A DNA stretch of 8,308 nucleotides from Salibacteraceae bacterium (lineage in GTDB: Bacteria; Bacteroidota; Bacteroidia; Flavobacteriales_G; Salibacteraceae), in NCBI GenBank assembly GCA_023262195.1, contig JALRDM010000329.1, forward strand, positions 1-8,308, written 5' to 3'. Within the stretch, counting starts at the first letter, position 1; each line of letters opens with the position of its first letter. The translations under genes were made by a program, and so were the position numbers. Shown here piece after piece: positions 1 to 5,617 of this stretch. The notes under the pieces are model-generated. The model saw nothing but the letters and a program-made list of their open reading frames with translations. It made no database searches and was not told the origin of the DNA.

Positions 1-1
1 C

Positions 2-553
2 GAGGTAAAAGAAGCGCTACCAAATTATGATTTCAAGCTCGTCTTAGGTGGCCTTCGGCCTGGAGGCACTGAAACCAATGCTGATTTAGGAGATTTTCTC
101 GACCACCACTGGAAAGAAATTGAGCAACGCACAGGAATGCCATTTAATTATGATCGGTTAAAAGATGAAAGCTTAGTCTATGATACAGAACCCGCTTGTA
201 GAGCCGTGGTAGTTGCTAGGTCAATGAAACCAGAAATAGAGCTCGATTTCTTTAAGAATGTTCAGAAGCTATTCTATGTCGAAAGTGTTGATATACTAAG
301 CGTAGATTCATACGCTGAGCTCGCAAAAAAGTATAATCTCGATGAAGGTGAGTATAGAACTCGTTTTTTATCCGAAGAAATGCAAATAGCCACTGCCAAT
401 GATTTTCGGCTTTCGAGCGAAATGGGCGTGAAGGGTTTTCCTTCGGTCATTTTAAAAACGGATAAAGGTCAATTCTACATGGTGTCAAACGGATACACCA
501 CCTCTGAAAAACTTTTGTCCACTATTAAAAAAGCAGTTCGGAAACAAGACTAA
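2..553 (+). CDS. DsbA family protein (COG3531-like thiol-disulfide oxidoreductase), 5' truncated by window edge
   Basis: The frame is open from the first bases, and 183 residues are visible before the TAA, so the start lies upstream of the window. The first methionine in view, at 137, is internal because family-like sequence precedes it (LRPGG, then a DFLDHHW stretch, then TGMPF). The pattern 'LRPG ... hW ... TG-PF ... YDTEPACRA ... FFKNVQKLFY ... GVKGFPSV' is what I recall of the COG3531 branch of DsbA-like thioredoxin-fold proteins. YDTEPACRA lies in the inserted helical domain, and GFPSV carries the cis-proline that sits beside the active site. The CxxC redox motif should be near the N-terminus and is not in the window, so activity cannot be judged. 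The family is thought to exchange thiols and disulfides; no signal peptide can be assessed here. A 41-nt gap separates it from the next gene. Confidence 0.85.
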   Translation, partial: EVKEALPNYDFKLVLGGLRPGGTETNADLGDFLDHHWKEIEQRTGMPFNYDRLKDESLVYDTEPACRAVVVARSMKPEIELDFFKNVQKLFYVESVDILSVDSYAELAKKYNLDEGEYRTRFLSEEMQIATANDFRLSSEMGVKGFPSVILKTDKGQFYMVSNGYTTSEKLLSTIKKAVRKQD

Positions 554-594
554 GAGACTCAGAAATTTCAATAATTTAGAGCAAAATCGCACCT

Positions 595-813
595 ATGAAA
601 CTTAAGGTATCATACTCAATGATAATGGTTTTCGCAACCATTTCAATAACCAACACAAGTTGCACTCGCTGTGAAACCTGTATATACAAGGTTGACACAG
701 GCACTAATATTATTGAAGAACCTTTAGGCGAATATTGCGGTGATGAAATTAGAGCGCTAGAAAATCGAGAATACAATGACATTAGAGGCGATGCTCGAAC
801 CGAATGCGAATAA
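595..813 (+). CDS. Small cysteine-rich putative lipoprotein (72 aa), function unknown
   Basis: The product has a short basic start (MKLK), a hydrophobic stretch (about residues 7-19) and a cysteine at 23 in the context TNTSC. This looks like a loose Bacteroidota lipobox, although there is no leucine at -3. If Cys23 is lipidated, the mature peptide has about 50 residues with four more cysteines (26, 29, 48, 71), enough for two disulfides. The mature part is acidic and includes YCGDEIRALENREY. Small lipoproteins with a similar CxxC...CGDE...C layout are, in my recollection, common unannotated genes in this phylum; I know no function. A reading frame on the opposite strand (576-782) overlaps but lacks any protein-like character. 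The gene sits 41 nt after the DsbA-like gene and 39 nt before the S24 regulator. A weak -7-like TAATTTAG lies at 572-579. Confidence 0.65.
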   Translation: MKLKVSYSMIMVFATISITNTSCTRCETCIYKVDTGTNIIEEPLGEYCGDEIRALENREYNDIRGDARTECE

Positions 814-852
814 GCTAAACTCTTTTAAATTTGGCATTATAAAAATTTTAGC
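814..852. repeat. Inverted repeat flanking the S24 regulator promoter (possible operator)
   Basis: GCTAAA at 814-819 is mirrored by TTTAGC at 847-852, with a 27-nt AT-rich spacer that contains the -7-like TAAATTTG. The second arm touches the start codon. The arms are only 6 nt and AT-rich, so chance is possible. The placement around the promoter of a DNA-binding dimer's own gene is what suggests an operator. Confidence 0.25.
826..833 (+). promoter_or_regulatory. Candidate -7 box of the S24 regulator gene
   Basis: TAAATTTG matches the Bacteroidota housekeeping -7 consensus TAnnTTTG exactly and lies 19 nt before the ATG at 853. No TTTG -33 element is visible about 20 nt upstream, so this is a half-supported promoter. 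It would give the regulator its own transcript with a very short leader. Confidence 0.4.
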
Positions 853-1659
853 ATGCATTTCATTGCTGAAAACCTGAAAAAGCTCCGCAAAGACAACCAA
901 CTTACTCAAGGAGAATTTGCCCATATTCTCGGGGTAAAGCGATCGATGATTGGAGCGTACGAAGAAGGACGGGCTGATCCGAGGATTTCTTTCCTTCAGT
1001 TGGTTTGCCAGAAGTATGGCCTTGGATTGGACGATTTTATCAATGCTCCCCTTACTGATTTAAATGAAGGACAATCAAAATCAAAAGCAAAAGCCATCAC
1101 TGGCAGCGCTCTGCGCGTATTGTCAATAGCGGTTGATTCAAGTTCAGATACGGAAAAGGCCACGTTAGTGCCAGTAAAAGCCGCAGCCGGATATTTGAAT
1201 GGTTTTGGAGATGTAGAGTTTATTGAAACGCTTCCAACCTTTAGCCTACCATTTCCTGAGCTTCCAAAAGGCAAAACCTATCGGCTCTTTCAAATAAAGG
1301 GTGACAGTATGCTTCCAATAGAGTCTGGAAGCTACATCATATCTACCTATGTGATGGATTGGAATGATGTAAAAAACGACTCATGCTACGTATTCATAAC
1401 CAAGTCTGAGGGTATTGTATTCAAACGAGCACTAAACAACCTGCGTCAACAGAAATTCACTCTTAAATCTGACAATCCAACCTATGAACCATTCGATCTT
1501 GATGTTTCTGATATCATGGAAATATGGAAGGCAGAAGGTGTTACTCGAATTGGTTTAGCTGATAGTATTTCTCAATCAAATTCAACGATTGAAGCCTTGA
1601 CACTCGTGAATGATCGCTTAGACCGCATTGAAAGAAAACTCGAAAAACAAAATGAGTAA
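853..1659 (+). CDS. XRE/S24 (LexA/CI-like) self-cleaving transcriptional regulator
   Basis: The 268-residue product has an N-terminal Cro/CI-type helix-turn-helix (about residues 7-62: LTQGEFAHILGVKRSMIGAYEEGR), a linker, and a C-terminal S24 LexA-like peptidase domain (about 104-230). The self-processing parts are all present: a cleavage site Ala112-Gly113 (VKAAAGYL), nucleophile Ser152 (KGDSMLP) and general base Lys191 (IVFKRA). The spacings, 40 residues from site to Ser and 39 from Ser to Lys, are close to those in LexA. A short, probably coiled-coil tail (243-268) follows the domain and is not part of LexA. Regulators of this family repress genes until a stimulus triggers autocleavage; whether RecA is the trigger here is unknown. 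The ATG at 853 gives a complete HTH. An inverted repeat and a -7-like box lie just upstream, compatible with autoregulation. The last 8 nt overlap the next gene. Confidence 0.9.
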   Translation: MHFIAENLKKLRKDNQLTQGEFAHILGVKRSMIGAYEEGRADPRISFLQLVCQKYGLGLDDFINAPLTDLNEGQSKSKAKAITGSALRVLSIAVDSSSDTEKATLVPVKAAAGYLNGFGDVEFIETLPTFSLPFPELPKGKTYRLFQIKGDSMLPIESGSYIISTYVMDWNDVKNDSCYVFITKSEGIVFKRALNNLRQQKFTLKSDNPTYEPFDLDVSDIMEIWKAEGVTRIGLADSISQSNSTIEALTLVNDRLDRIERKLEKQNE

Positions 1660-2017
1660 AGTCACCGCAATATTCGGAGCAAGCCCAAATGAAGGCCGCT
1701 ACAGCAACATTGCCGCTCGCATGCTAAGTGAATATGATCACCCAATTGTACCCTTAGGTCAACGAAAAGGCTTGATTGCCAATAAAGACATCATAGTCGA
1801 TTGGCCTGACCAAATTGATAATCTCGATACGCTTACCATGTATGTGGGCCCAGCAAGACAGCCTGAACACTATGCATACCTTCTTTCTTTAAAGCCGAAA
1901 CGCATTATCTTCAATCCCGGTGCGGAAAATCCAGAACTCGAAGCTTTGGCAGCGATACAGGGAGTGGAGGTTGTGAATGCATGTACCCTAGTTATGCTTC
2001 GTACGGGTCAATACTAA
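1652..2017 (+). CDS. CoA-binding-domain protein (COG1832-like, Rossmann fold)
   Basis: The 121-residue product is a single small Rossmann-like domain of the CoA-binding family: a first strand and loop (VTAIFGASPNEGRYS, residues 4-18), an ARMLSEYDHPIVPLGQRKG region, WPDQIDNLDTLTMYVGP in the middle, and KPKRIIFNPGAENPE followed by VEVVNACTLVMLRTGQY at the end. The motif order matches the stand-alone CoA-binding proteins of COG1832. These bind CoA or acyl-CoA, but their physiological role is poorly defined. The ATG at 1652 is preferred over an in-frame TTG at 1628 because homologous sequence begins here and ATGAGTAA overlaps the upstream stop by 8 nt, typical of translational coupling. The upstream partner is the S24 regulator. 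The TAA overlaps by 4 bp the stop of the convergent lipoprotein gene. Confidence 0.85.
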   Translation: MSKVTAIFGASPNEGRYSNIAARMLSEYDHPIVPLGQRKGLIANKDIIVDWPDQIDNLDTLTMYVGPARQPEHYAYLLSLKPKRIIFNPGAENPELEALAAIQGVEVVNACTLVMLRTGQY

Positions 2018-3420
2018 TCTATAAATTCGATTGCCCCCAAATCCGGAACCTCAGTTCTCATCTTACCTAAAAGATCTAACGGAATACCAATATCCGAACC
2101 TGCATCAATCGCTGCAGATTCACTCGGCAGAGAATAATTATTCTCATTGGGGTTAATGAATAAACTACCCTCAGGGTTCTTGACCACCCCTATAAATCGG
2201 TCTGTGTTACTTATATCTTCTGTATCCAACTTTAAAATCACTCGGTCAAAAACATAGTCGAACGCTACGCCCGTCTCCCGCTCTCTCTGCAGTTCAGAAT
2301 CCAATGCTCCATGTAGTATAGAGTTTCTAAATCGAGCATTCAGATCTCGCTTAAATATTTGACCATCCTCACTTTCAGAAAAGTTGCTCATGAGTAAAAC
2401 TGGCTTGCTACGCGGATTATCATTAAAGTAATTAGCGAATGTGCAATGCTTAAAATCATATTCACCACCGAGAACAAGTGCTACGGTATGATCTCCACAA
2501 TTGGCCACAACTGTGTTTTCAGCCCTAATATTTGCATCGATGCCAATGAGTCCAATGAAACTCATATTTAAAATTTGCGTGTTCTTCAGTACAACTTCTG
2601 GTCGTTGAGCAAGTGTAGGATCAAGCGTGAAGCCTACACTTAAGCCGATTCCACCGTTTTTAATAATGGCGTGATTGAAGTAGTTCCCCACGCTCGTTTG
2701 TGTCAGCACAATTTGTCCCCATTGTCCGGGTGATTCTTTAAAAAAATCCTCAATTCGATCTCCTTGGAAAGTCACCGGGTTATCAAGTGTACCACGTACT
2801 TTGAGTGATGCTCCAGTCCCAACAATCAAACCGCTATTGTTATGAAAATGGACATTCGTTCCTTCCGGTATGACAAGCGTGGTAAGGCTATCGATTAAGG
2901 AATAACCGTAAAACACATTCGGTTTATCGTTTCTGAGTGCCACAGAATCGTTTGGAAACTGAAACGCAAAGGACGGCCAGAAGTATGCGTCCTGCCCCCA
3001 AGCGACTAAGTCAACCGACTGTTCATTTCCGTTGCTGTTGATCATCAGTTGCTCTTCAATTACCATAGGTGTATTTCCACCATTGGGATCTACTGTTACC
3101 TCAATGAAGACAAAAATGCTATCATTTGCTTCGATGCGAACATCCTTCACATCCTTGCCCGCGAGCCCATCAACGTTCAATTTGAAATTGCTTTGTGGGC
3201 CGCTTTTTAACCAAATACGATCAAGCTGAATGGGTAAATCGTATGGGTTGTAAATCTTTATACGCTCTGTAATACTGCCAACCGTAGTGAAAACAGTATC
3301 AAAAAAAACCGTGTCAGTAGAAAACTCAATTTTAGCCGTATTGTCTTCAAAAAGTACGTCCTTCCTGCATGATGAGAACACAATAAGTGCAAGCAATATG
3401 ATCGTGATGTATTTCAACAC
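2014..3420 (-). CDS. Lipoprotein with ASH-like N-terminal region and predicted right-handed beta-helix, function unknown
   Basis: This is probably an outer-membrane or surface lipoprotein of about 468 residues. With a GTG start at 3420 the product begins MLKYITIILLALIVFSSC, a compact signal peptide with lipobox FSSC at Cys18. The frame continues upstream to a TTG at 3477, but that would put 36 residues ahead of the cysteine, and no in-frame ATG is available. Residues after the cysteine (about 20-140) contain immunoglobulin-like beta sequence (FSTDTVFFDTVFTTVGS, then IKIYNPYDLPIQL) resembling the ASH/DUF1573 type. The middle has repeated short beta strands (VIPEGTNVHFHNNSGLIVGT, GASLKVRGTLDNPVTFQG, GQWGQIVL, NHAIIKNGGIGLSV), the pattern of a right-handed parallel beta-helix. 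The end (SAAIDAGSDIGIPLD, then PDLGAIEFID) is the closing motif common in Bacteroidota beta-helix proteins. No catalytic motif is evident. The gene converges on the CoA-binding gene and diverges from rpmE. Confidence 0.75.
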   Translation of the reverse strand: MLKYITIILLALIVFSSCRKDVLFEDNTAKIEFSTDTVFFDTVFTTVGSITERIKIYNPYDLPIQLDRIWLKSGPQSNFKLNVDGLAGKDVKDVRIEANDSIFVFIEVTVDPNGGNTPMVIEEQLMINSNGNEQSVDLVAWGQDAYFWPSFAFQFPNDSVALRNDKPNVFYGYSLIDSLTTLVIPEGTNVHFHNNSGLIVGTGASLKVRGTLDNPVTFQGDRIEDFFKESPGQWGQIVLTQTSVGNYFNHAIIKNGGIGLSVGFTLDPTLAQRPEVVLKNTQILNMSFIGLIGIDANIRAENTVVANCGDHTVALVLGGEYDFKHCTFANYFNDNPRSKPVLLMSNFSESEDGQIFKRDLNARFRNSILHGALDSELQRERETGVAFDYVFDRVILKLDTEDISNTDRFIGVVKNPEGSLFINPNENNYSLPSESAAIDAGSDIGIPLDLLGKMRTEVPDLGAIEFID

Positions 3421-3484
3421 AGATGCAAAGAAAACTTTAGTTTGATTAAAATATTGTCGAGGTCCATTTTTGTTCAAAGCTTTT

Positions 3485-3492
3485 TATATTCG
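3485..3492 (+). promoter_or_regulatory. Candidate -7 box of rpmE
   Basis: TATATTCG followed by CAG resembles TAnnTTTG with one mismatch and ends 22 nt before the rpmE ATG. The same core (TAAATTCGCAG) lies in front of lpdA. A TTTG at 3469-3472 is only 12 nt upstream, too close for a standard -33, so the upstream element is unassigned. Confidence 0.4.
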
Positions 3493-3514
3493 CAGCCCGA
3501 AAAAAGGATTAGGT

Positions 3515-3829
3515 ATGAAGAAAGAGACACATCCAGAGAATTACCGATTTGTAGTTTTCAAAGACATGAGTAACGGATACGAGTTCTTGAGCCGATCTTG
3601 CGCTGAGACGAAAGAAACTACCAAATGGGAAGATGGAAATGAGTACCCTCTAATAAAGTTGGAGATCTCATACAAGTCTCATCCTTTTTACACTGGTAAG
3701 CTTCAGTTGGTGGATACCGCAGGAAGTATCGATAAATTTAAGAACCGATACCAGCGTCACATTAATAAACCAGAAGCTAAAGCTGAGGAAAAAGCTGACG
3801 CTAAGGCTGAAGATAAAGCAGCTGAATAG
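3515..3829 (+). CDS. rpmE2: 50S ribosomal protein bL31, type B (zinc-free form)
   Basis: The 104-residue product starts [20 protein letters not shown] and continues through [20 protein letters not shown] to [17 protein letters not shown], the full bL31 type B signature. bL31 sits on the large subunit and bridges it to the small subunit. The CxxC zinc pairs of type A are absent; a single cysteine remains in SRSCAET. Type B forms are often about 80-90 residues. Here about 20 extra residues form a charged tail ([17 protein letters not shown]), rich in Ala, Lys and Glu/Asp. The ATG at 3515 is chosen over an upstream in-frame start at 3470 because the family begins at MKK-THP and AGG precedes it. 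A strong terminator follows, so the gene is probably a single-gene transcript. It diverges from the beta-helix lipoprotein. Confidence 0.95.
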   Translation: MKKETHPENYRFVVFKDMSNGYEFLSRSCAETKETTKWEDGNEYPLIKLEISYKSHPFYTGKLQLVDTAGSIDKFKNRYQRHINKPEAKAEEKADAKAEDKAAE

Positions 3830-3849
3830 CATTAACACAACGAACTTTA

Positions 3850-3882
3850 AAAGCCTTGATATTTATGTCAGGGCTTTTTTTT
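3850..3882 (+). terminator. Rho-independent terminator of rpmE
   Basis: A 10-bp stem (AAAGCCTTGA against TCAGGGCTTT, one G-U pair) encloses an 8-nt loop and runs directly into eight T residues. It lies 20 nt after the rpmE stop. Confidence 0.9.
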
Positions 3883-3931
3883 GTGACCCTACTTTAGAAA
3901 TAACCCTTATCCGTAAAACTGTGGCGCCTTG

Positions 3932-3941
3932 CTAAGCTTAG
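3932..3941. repeat. Short perfect palindrome in the rpmE-lpdA intergenic spacer
   Basis: CTAAGCTTAG is a 10-bp perfect palindrome between the two facing terminators. Nothing else recognisable lies between 3883 and 3972: no open frame, promoter pair or RNA fold that I can support. A palindrome this short is easily due to chance. Confidence 0.2.
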
Positions 3942-3972
3942 TATATGACCATTTCTAACATGTGATGGTTCT

Positions 3973-4009
3973 AAAAACAAAAACCCTGACTCTTTTCAGA
4001 ATCAGGGTT
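3973..4009 (-). terminator. Rho-independent terminator of lpdA
   Basis: Read on the minus strand, an 11-bp stem (AACCCTGATTC against GAGTCAGGGTT, one G-U pair) encloses the loop TGAAAA and is followed by a T-rich tract (TTTGTTTTT). It begins 28 nt past the lpdA stop. The plus strand lacks a T run, so it serves lpdA rather than rpmE. Confidence 0.9.
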
Positions 4010-4037
4010 CATATGAATAATCTATTTAATTCAATCC

Positions 4038-5426
4038 TTAGAGGTGAATCACCTCATCGTAGGCTGCGGCAGCAGCTTCCATCACCGCTTCACTCATGGT
4101 TGGGTGTGGGTGTACTGTCTTGATAAGCTCGTGACCTGTAGTTTCAAGCTTACGCACTGCAACCAACTCGGCTATCATCTCAGTCACGTTGTAACCAATC
4201 ATATGACCTCCGAGCAACTCACCATACTTAGCATCGAATATCAGTTTGACAAATCCATCTGAATGCCCTGCAGCTTTCGCTTTCCCAGAGGCACTAAATG
4301 GAAACTTGCCAACTTTAATATCATGACCTGCTTCTTTCGCAGCCTTTTCTGTCATACCTACACTGGCTACTTCTGGTGAGCAATATGTACATCCTGGTAT
4401 GTTTCCATAGTCGAGAGGCTCCGGATCTTGCCCAGCAATCTTCTCTACACAGATAATTCCTTCTGCAGAGGCAACATGTGCTAACGCTTGCCCAGGTACG
4501 CAGTCTCCAATAGCATAAATGCCTGGAATATTAGTTTCATAGTGATCGTTTACCATGATCTTGCCCTTATCAGTGGCAACACCAACATCTTCAAGACCAA
4601 TGTTTTCTATGTTAGCAACAACACCTACGGCCGATAACACTATATCACACTCAATTTTTCCTTCACCTTTTTTGTCCTTATAGCTTACCGTACATCCCTT
4701 GGCCGTAGTTTTCACATCGGTTACCTCAGTTCCCGTCATGATAGTCATGCCTGTCTTTTTGAAGCTTCGAGCCAGTTGCTTACTCACTTCCTCATCCTCC
4801 ACTGGAACAATATTGTCCATGTATTCAATCAAGGTCACCTCCGTTCCTATAGCCTGGTAAAAGTGAGCGAACTCCGAGCCTATGGCTCCAGACCCCATTA
4901 CTACCAACTTTTTTGGCTGCTTTGGCAAAGTCATCGCCTCTCGGTAACCGATAATCTTCTTTCCGTCTTGCTTGATGTGTGGCAGCTCACGTGATCTGGC
5001 GCCAGTGGCCACTATGATATTCTTAGCAGTTACTTCTTTGGTTTTACCCTTATCATCGGTAACCTCAAGCTTACCAGCAGCTTTGAGCTTACCTGTACCC
5101 ATGATTACCTCAATCTTATTCTTCTTCATCAAGAACTCGACACCCTTACTCATGCCACCTGCCACGTCTCTACTTCGCTTCACCATGGCATTGAAATCTG
5201 CGCTGTGATCTTTAACGCTGATACCGTAGTCACTCGCATGATTGAGATATTCAAAAACCTGCGCACTCTTCAACAATGCTTTGGTTGGGATACAACCCCA
5301 GTTAAGGCAAATACCACCGAGCGATTCGCGCTCTACGATGGCAGTTTTTAGCCCAAGTTGCGAAGCCCTAATGGCTGCTACGTAGCCTCCAGGGCCACTT
5401 CCTAAAACAATAAGATCAAAATCCAT
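4038..5426 (-). CDS. lpdA: Dihydrolipoyl dehydrogenase (E3)
   Basis: This flavoprotein reoxidises dihydrolipoamide with NAD+, as the shared E3 component of 2-oxoacid dehydrogenase complexes and often of the glycine cleavage system. The 462-residue length is typical. Visible parts are the FAD-binding GSGPGG (9-14), the redox-active disulfide GGICLNWGCIPTK with Cys40 and Cys45, a TGARSRELP element (141-149), and the NAD-binding GSGAIG (178-183) with the strand-ending Glu201 that favours NAD over NADP. A second FAD contact is in YAIGDC. The C-terminal HPHPTMSE contains the catalytic pair His441 and Glu446. All key residues are intact. The ATG at 5426 gives the standard MDFDLIVLGSG start. The gene stands alone with its own terminator, apart from E1/E2 genes, and diverges from the DUF4389 operon. 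Confidence 0.97.
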   Translation of the reverse strand: MDFDLIVLGSGPGGYVAAIRASQLGLKTAIVERESLGGICLNWGCIPTKALLKSAQVFEYLNHASDYGISVKDHSADFNAMVKRSRDVAGGMSKGVEFLMKKNKIEVIMGTGKLKAAGKLEVTDDKGKTKEVTAKNIIVATGARSRELPHIKQDGKKIIGYREAMTLPKQPKKLVVMGSGAIGSEFAHFYQAIGTEVTLIEYMDNIVPVEDEEVSKQLARSFKKTGMTIMTGTEVTDVKTTAKGCTVSYKDKKGEGKIECDIVLSAVGVVANIENIGLEDVGVATDKGKIMVNDHYETNIPGIYAIGDCVPGQALAHVASAEGIICVEKIAGQDPEPLDYGNIPGCTYCSPEVASVGMTEKAAKEAGHDIKVGKFPFSASGKAKAAGHSDGFVKLIFDAKYGELLGGHMIGYNVTEMIAELVAVRKLETTGHELIKTVHPHPTMSEAVMEAAAAAYDEVIHL

Positions 5427-5456
5427 GGATGTGTAATTTGTAATTCAAAGTGACTG

Positions 5457-5464
5457 CGAATTTA
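5457..5464 (-). promoter_or_regulatory. Candidate -7 box of lpdA
   Basis: On the minus strand TAAATTCG followed by CAG resembles TAnnTTTG with one mismatch and lies about 30 nt before the lpdA ATG. It shares the pattern TAnATTCGCAG with the element upstream of rpmE. No convincing -33 TTTG is seen at the expected distance. Confidence 0.4.
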
Positions 5465-5495
5465 GCAGAATGGAATTGGATTTTTCAGAATAATC

Positions 5496-5511
5496 TGACT
5501 GTTTCCAGTCA
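5496..5511. repeat. Perfect inverted repeat in the lpdA / DUF4389-operon divergent region
   Basis: TGACTG-TTTC-CAGTCA has 6-bp perfect arms around a 4-nt centre. It lies 69-85 nt upstream of the lpdA start and over 100 nt upstream of the DUF4389 gene. It could be a binding site for a dimeric regulator or a small hairpin. There is no T tract, so it is not a terminator. Confidence 0.3.
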
Positions 5512-5559
5512 ATCTTCCTGTGTACTCATTTAGATAATCTACCGCTCATAAAATGATGC

Positions 5560-5591
5560 ATTGAATTTGACCATCGTTTGTTATACTATTG
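5560..5591 (+). promoter_or_regulatory. Candidate promoter of the DUF4389-DUF4870-M48 operon
   Basis: ATTG at 5560-5563 and TACTATTG at 5584-5591 are separated by 20 nt. This fits the Bacteroidota layout TTTG-N19-20-TAnnTTTG with one mismatch in each box. The -7 box ends 26 nt before the ATG at 5618. Of the candidate promoters here, it is the only one with both boxes at a normal distance. Confidence 0.4.
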
Positions 5592-5617
5592 ATCTAACCA
5601 TTAAATCACTACTACCT

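Noticed and set aside
576..782. Minus-strand open frame opposite the small lipoprotein
   Set aside because: Its product has no recognisable motif. The plus-strand frame has signal-like and cysteine features, a sensible start and fits the gene direction.
996..1274. Minus-strand open frame inside the S24 regulator gene
   Set aside because: It lies wholly within a confidently identified gene and its translation shows no domain or compositional sense.
1628..1651. Upstream TTG start extending the CoA-binding protein by 8 residues
   Set aside because: The added residues are basic and asparagine-rich and unlike the family. The ATG at 1652 aligns with the Rossmann start and gives a classic overlap with the upstream stop.
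853..1659. Reading the S24 regulator as a prophage CI repressor
   Set aside because: No integrase, Cro, excisionase or structural phage genes are nearby, and this XRE/S24 form is a common chromosomal regulator in Bacteroidota.
3032..3229. Plus-strand open frame opposite the beta-helix lipoprotein
   Set aside because: It is a shadow of the real gene; serine-rich, with no motif.
3449..3467. Out-of-frame ATG at 3467 (minus) as evidence of a frameshift in the lipoprotein start
   Set aside because: That frame reads into a stop after about 17 codons and its peptide is not signal-like, whereas GTG 3420 gives a clean lipoprotein leader without any frameshift.
3470..3514. N-terminal extension of bL31
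   Set aside because: bL31 type B begins at MKK-THP. The extension would also overlap the -7-like element and the likely transcript start.
3883..3972. Possible small RNA between the rpmE and lpdA terminators
   Set aside because: There is no promoter pair and no stable fold apart from a 10-bp palindrome; the lpdA terminator is oriented for lpdA. Nothing supports an RNA gene.
4044..5208. Several plus-strand open frames opposite lpdA (4044-4262, 4776-4994, 4972-5208)
   Set aside because: All are within an intact, full-length lpdA and have no protein-like features.
5561..5617. TTG-initiated extension of the DUF4389 protein
   Set aside because: The extension overlaps the candidate promoter and lacks family similarity; paired ATG codons at 5618 and 5621 precede the conserved module.
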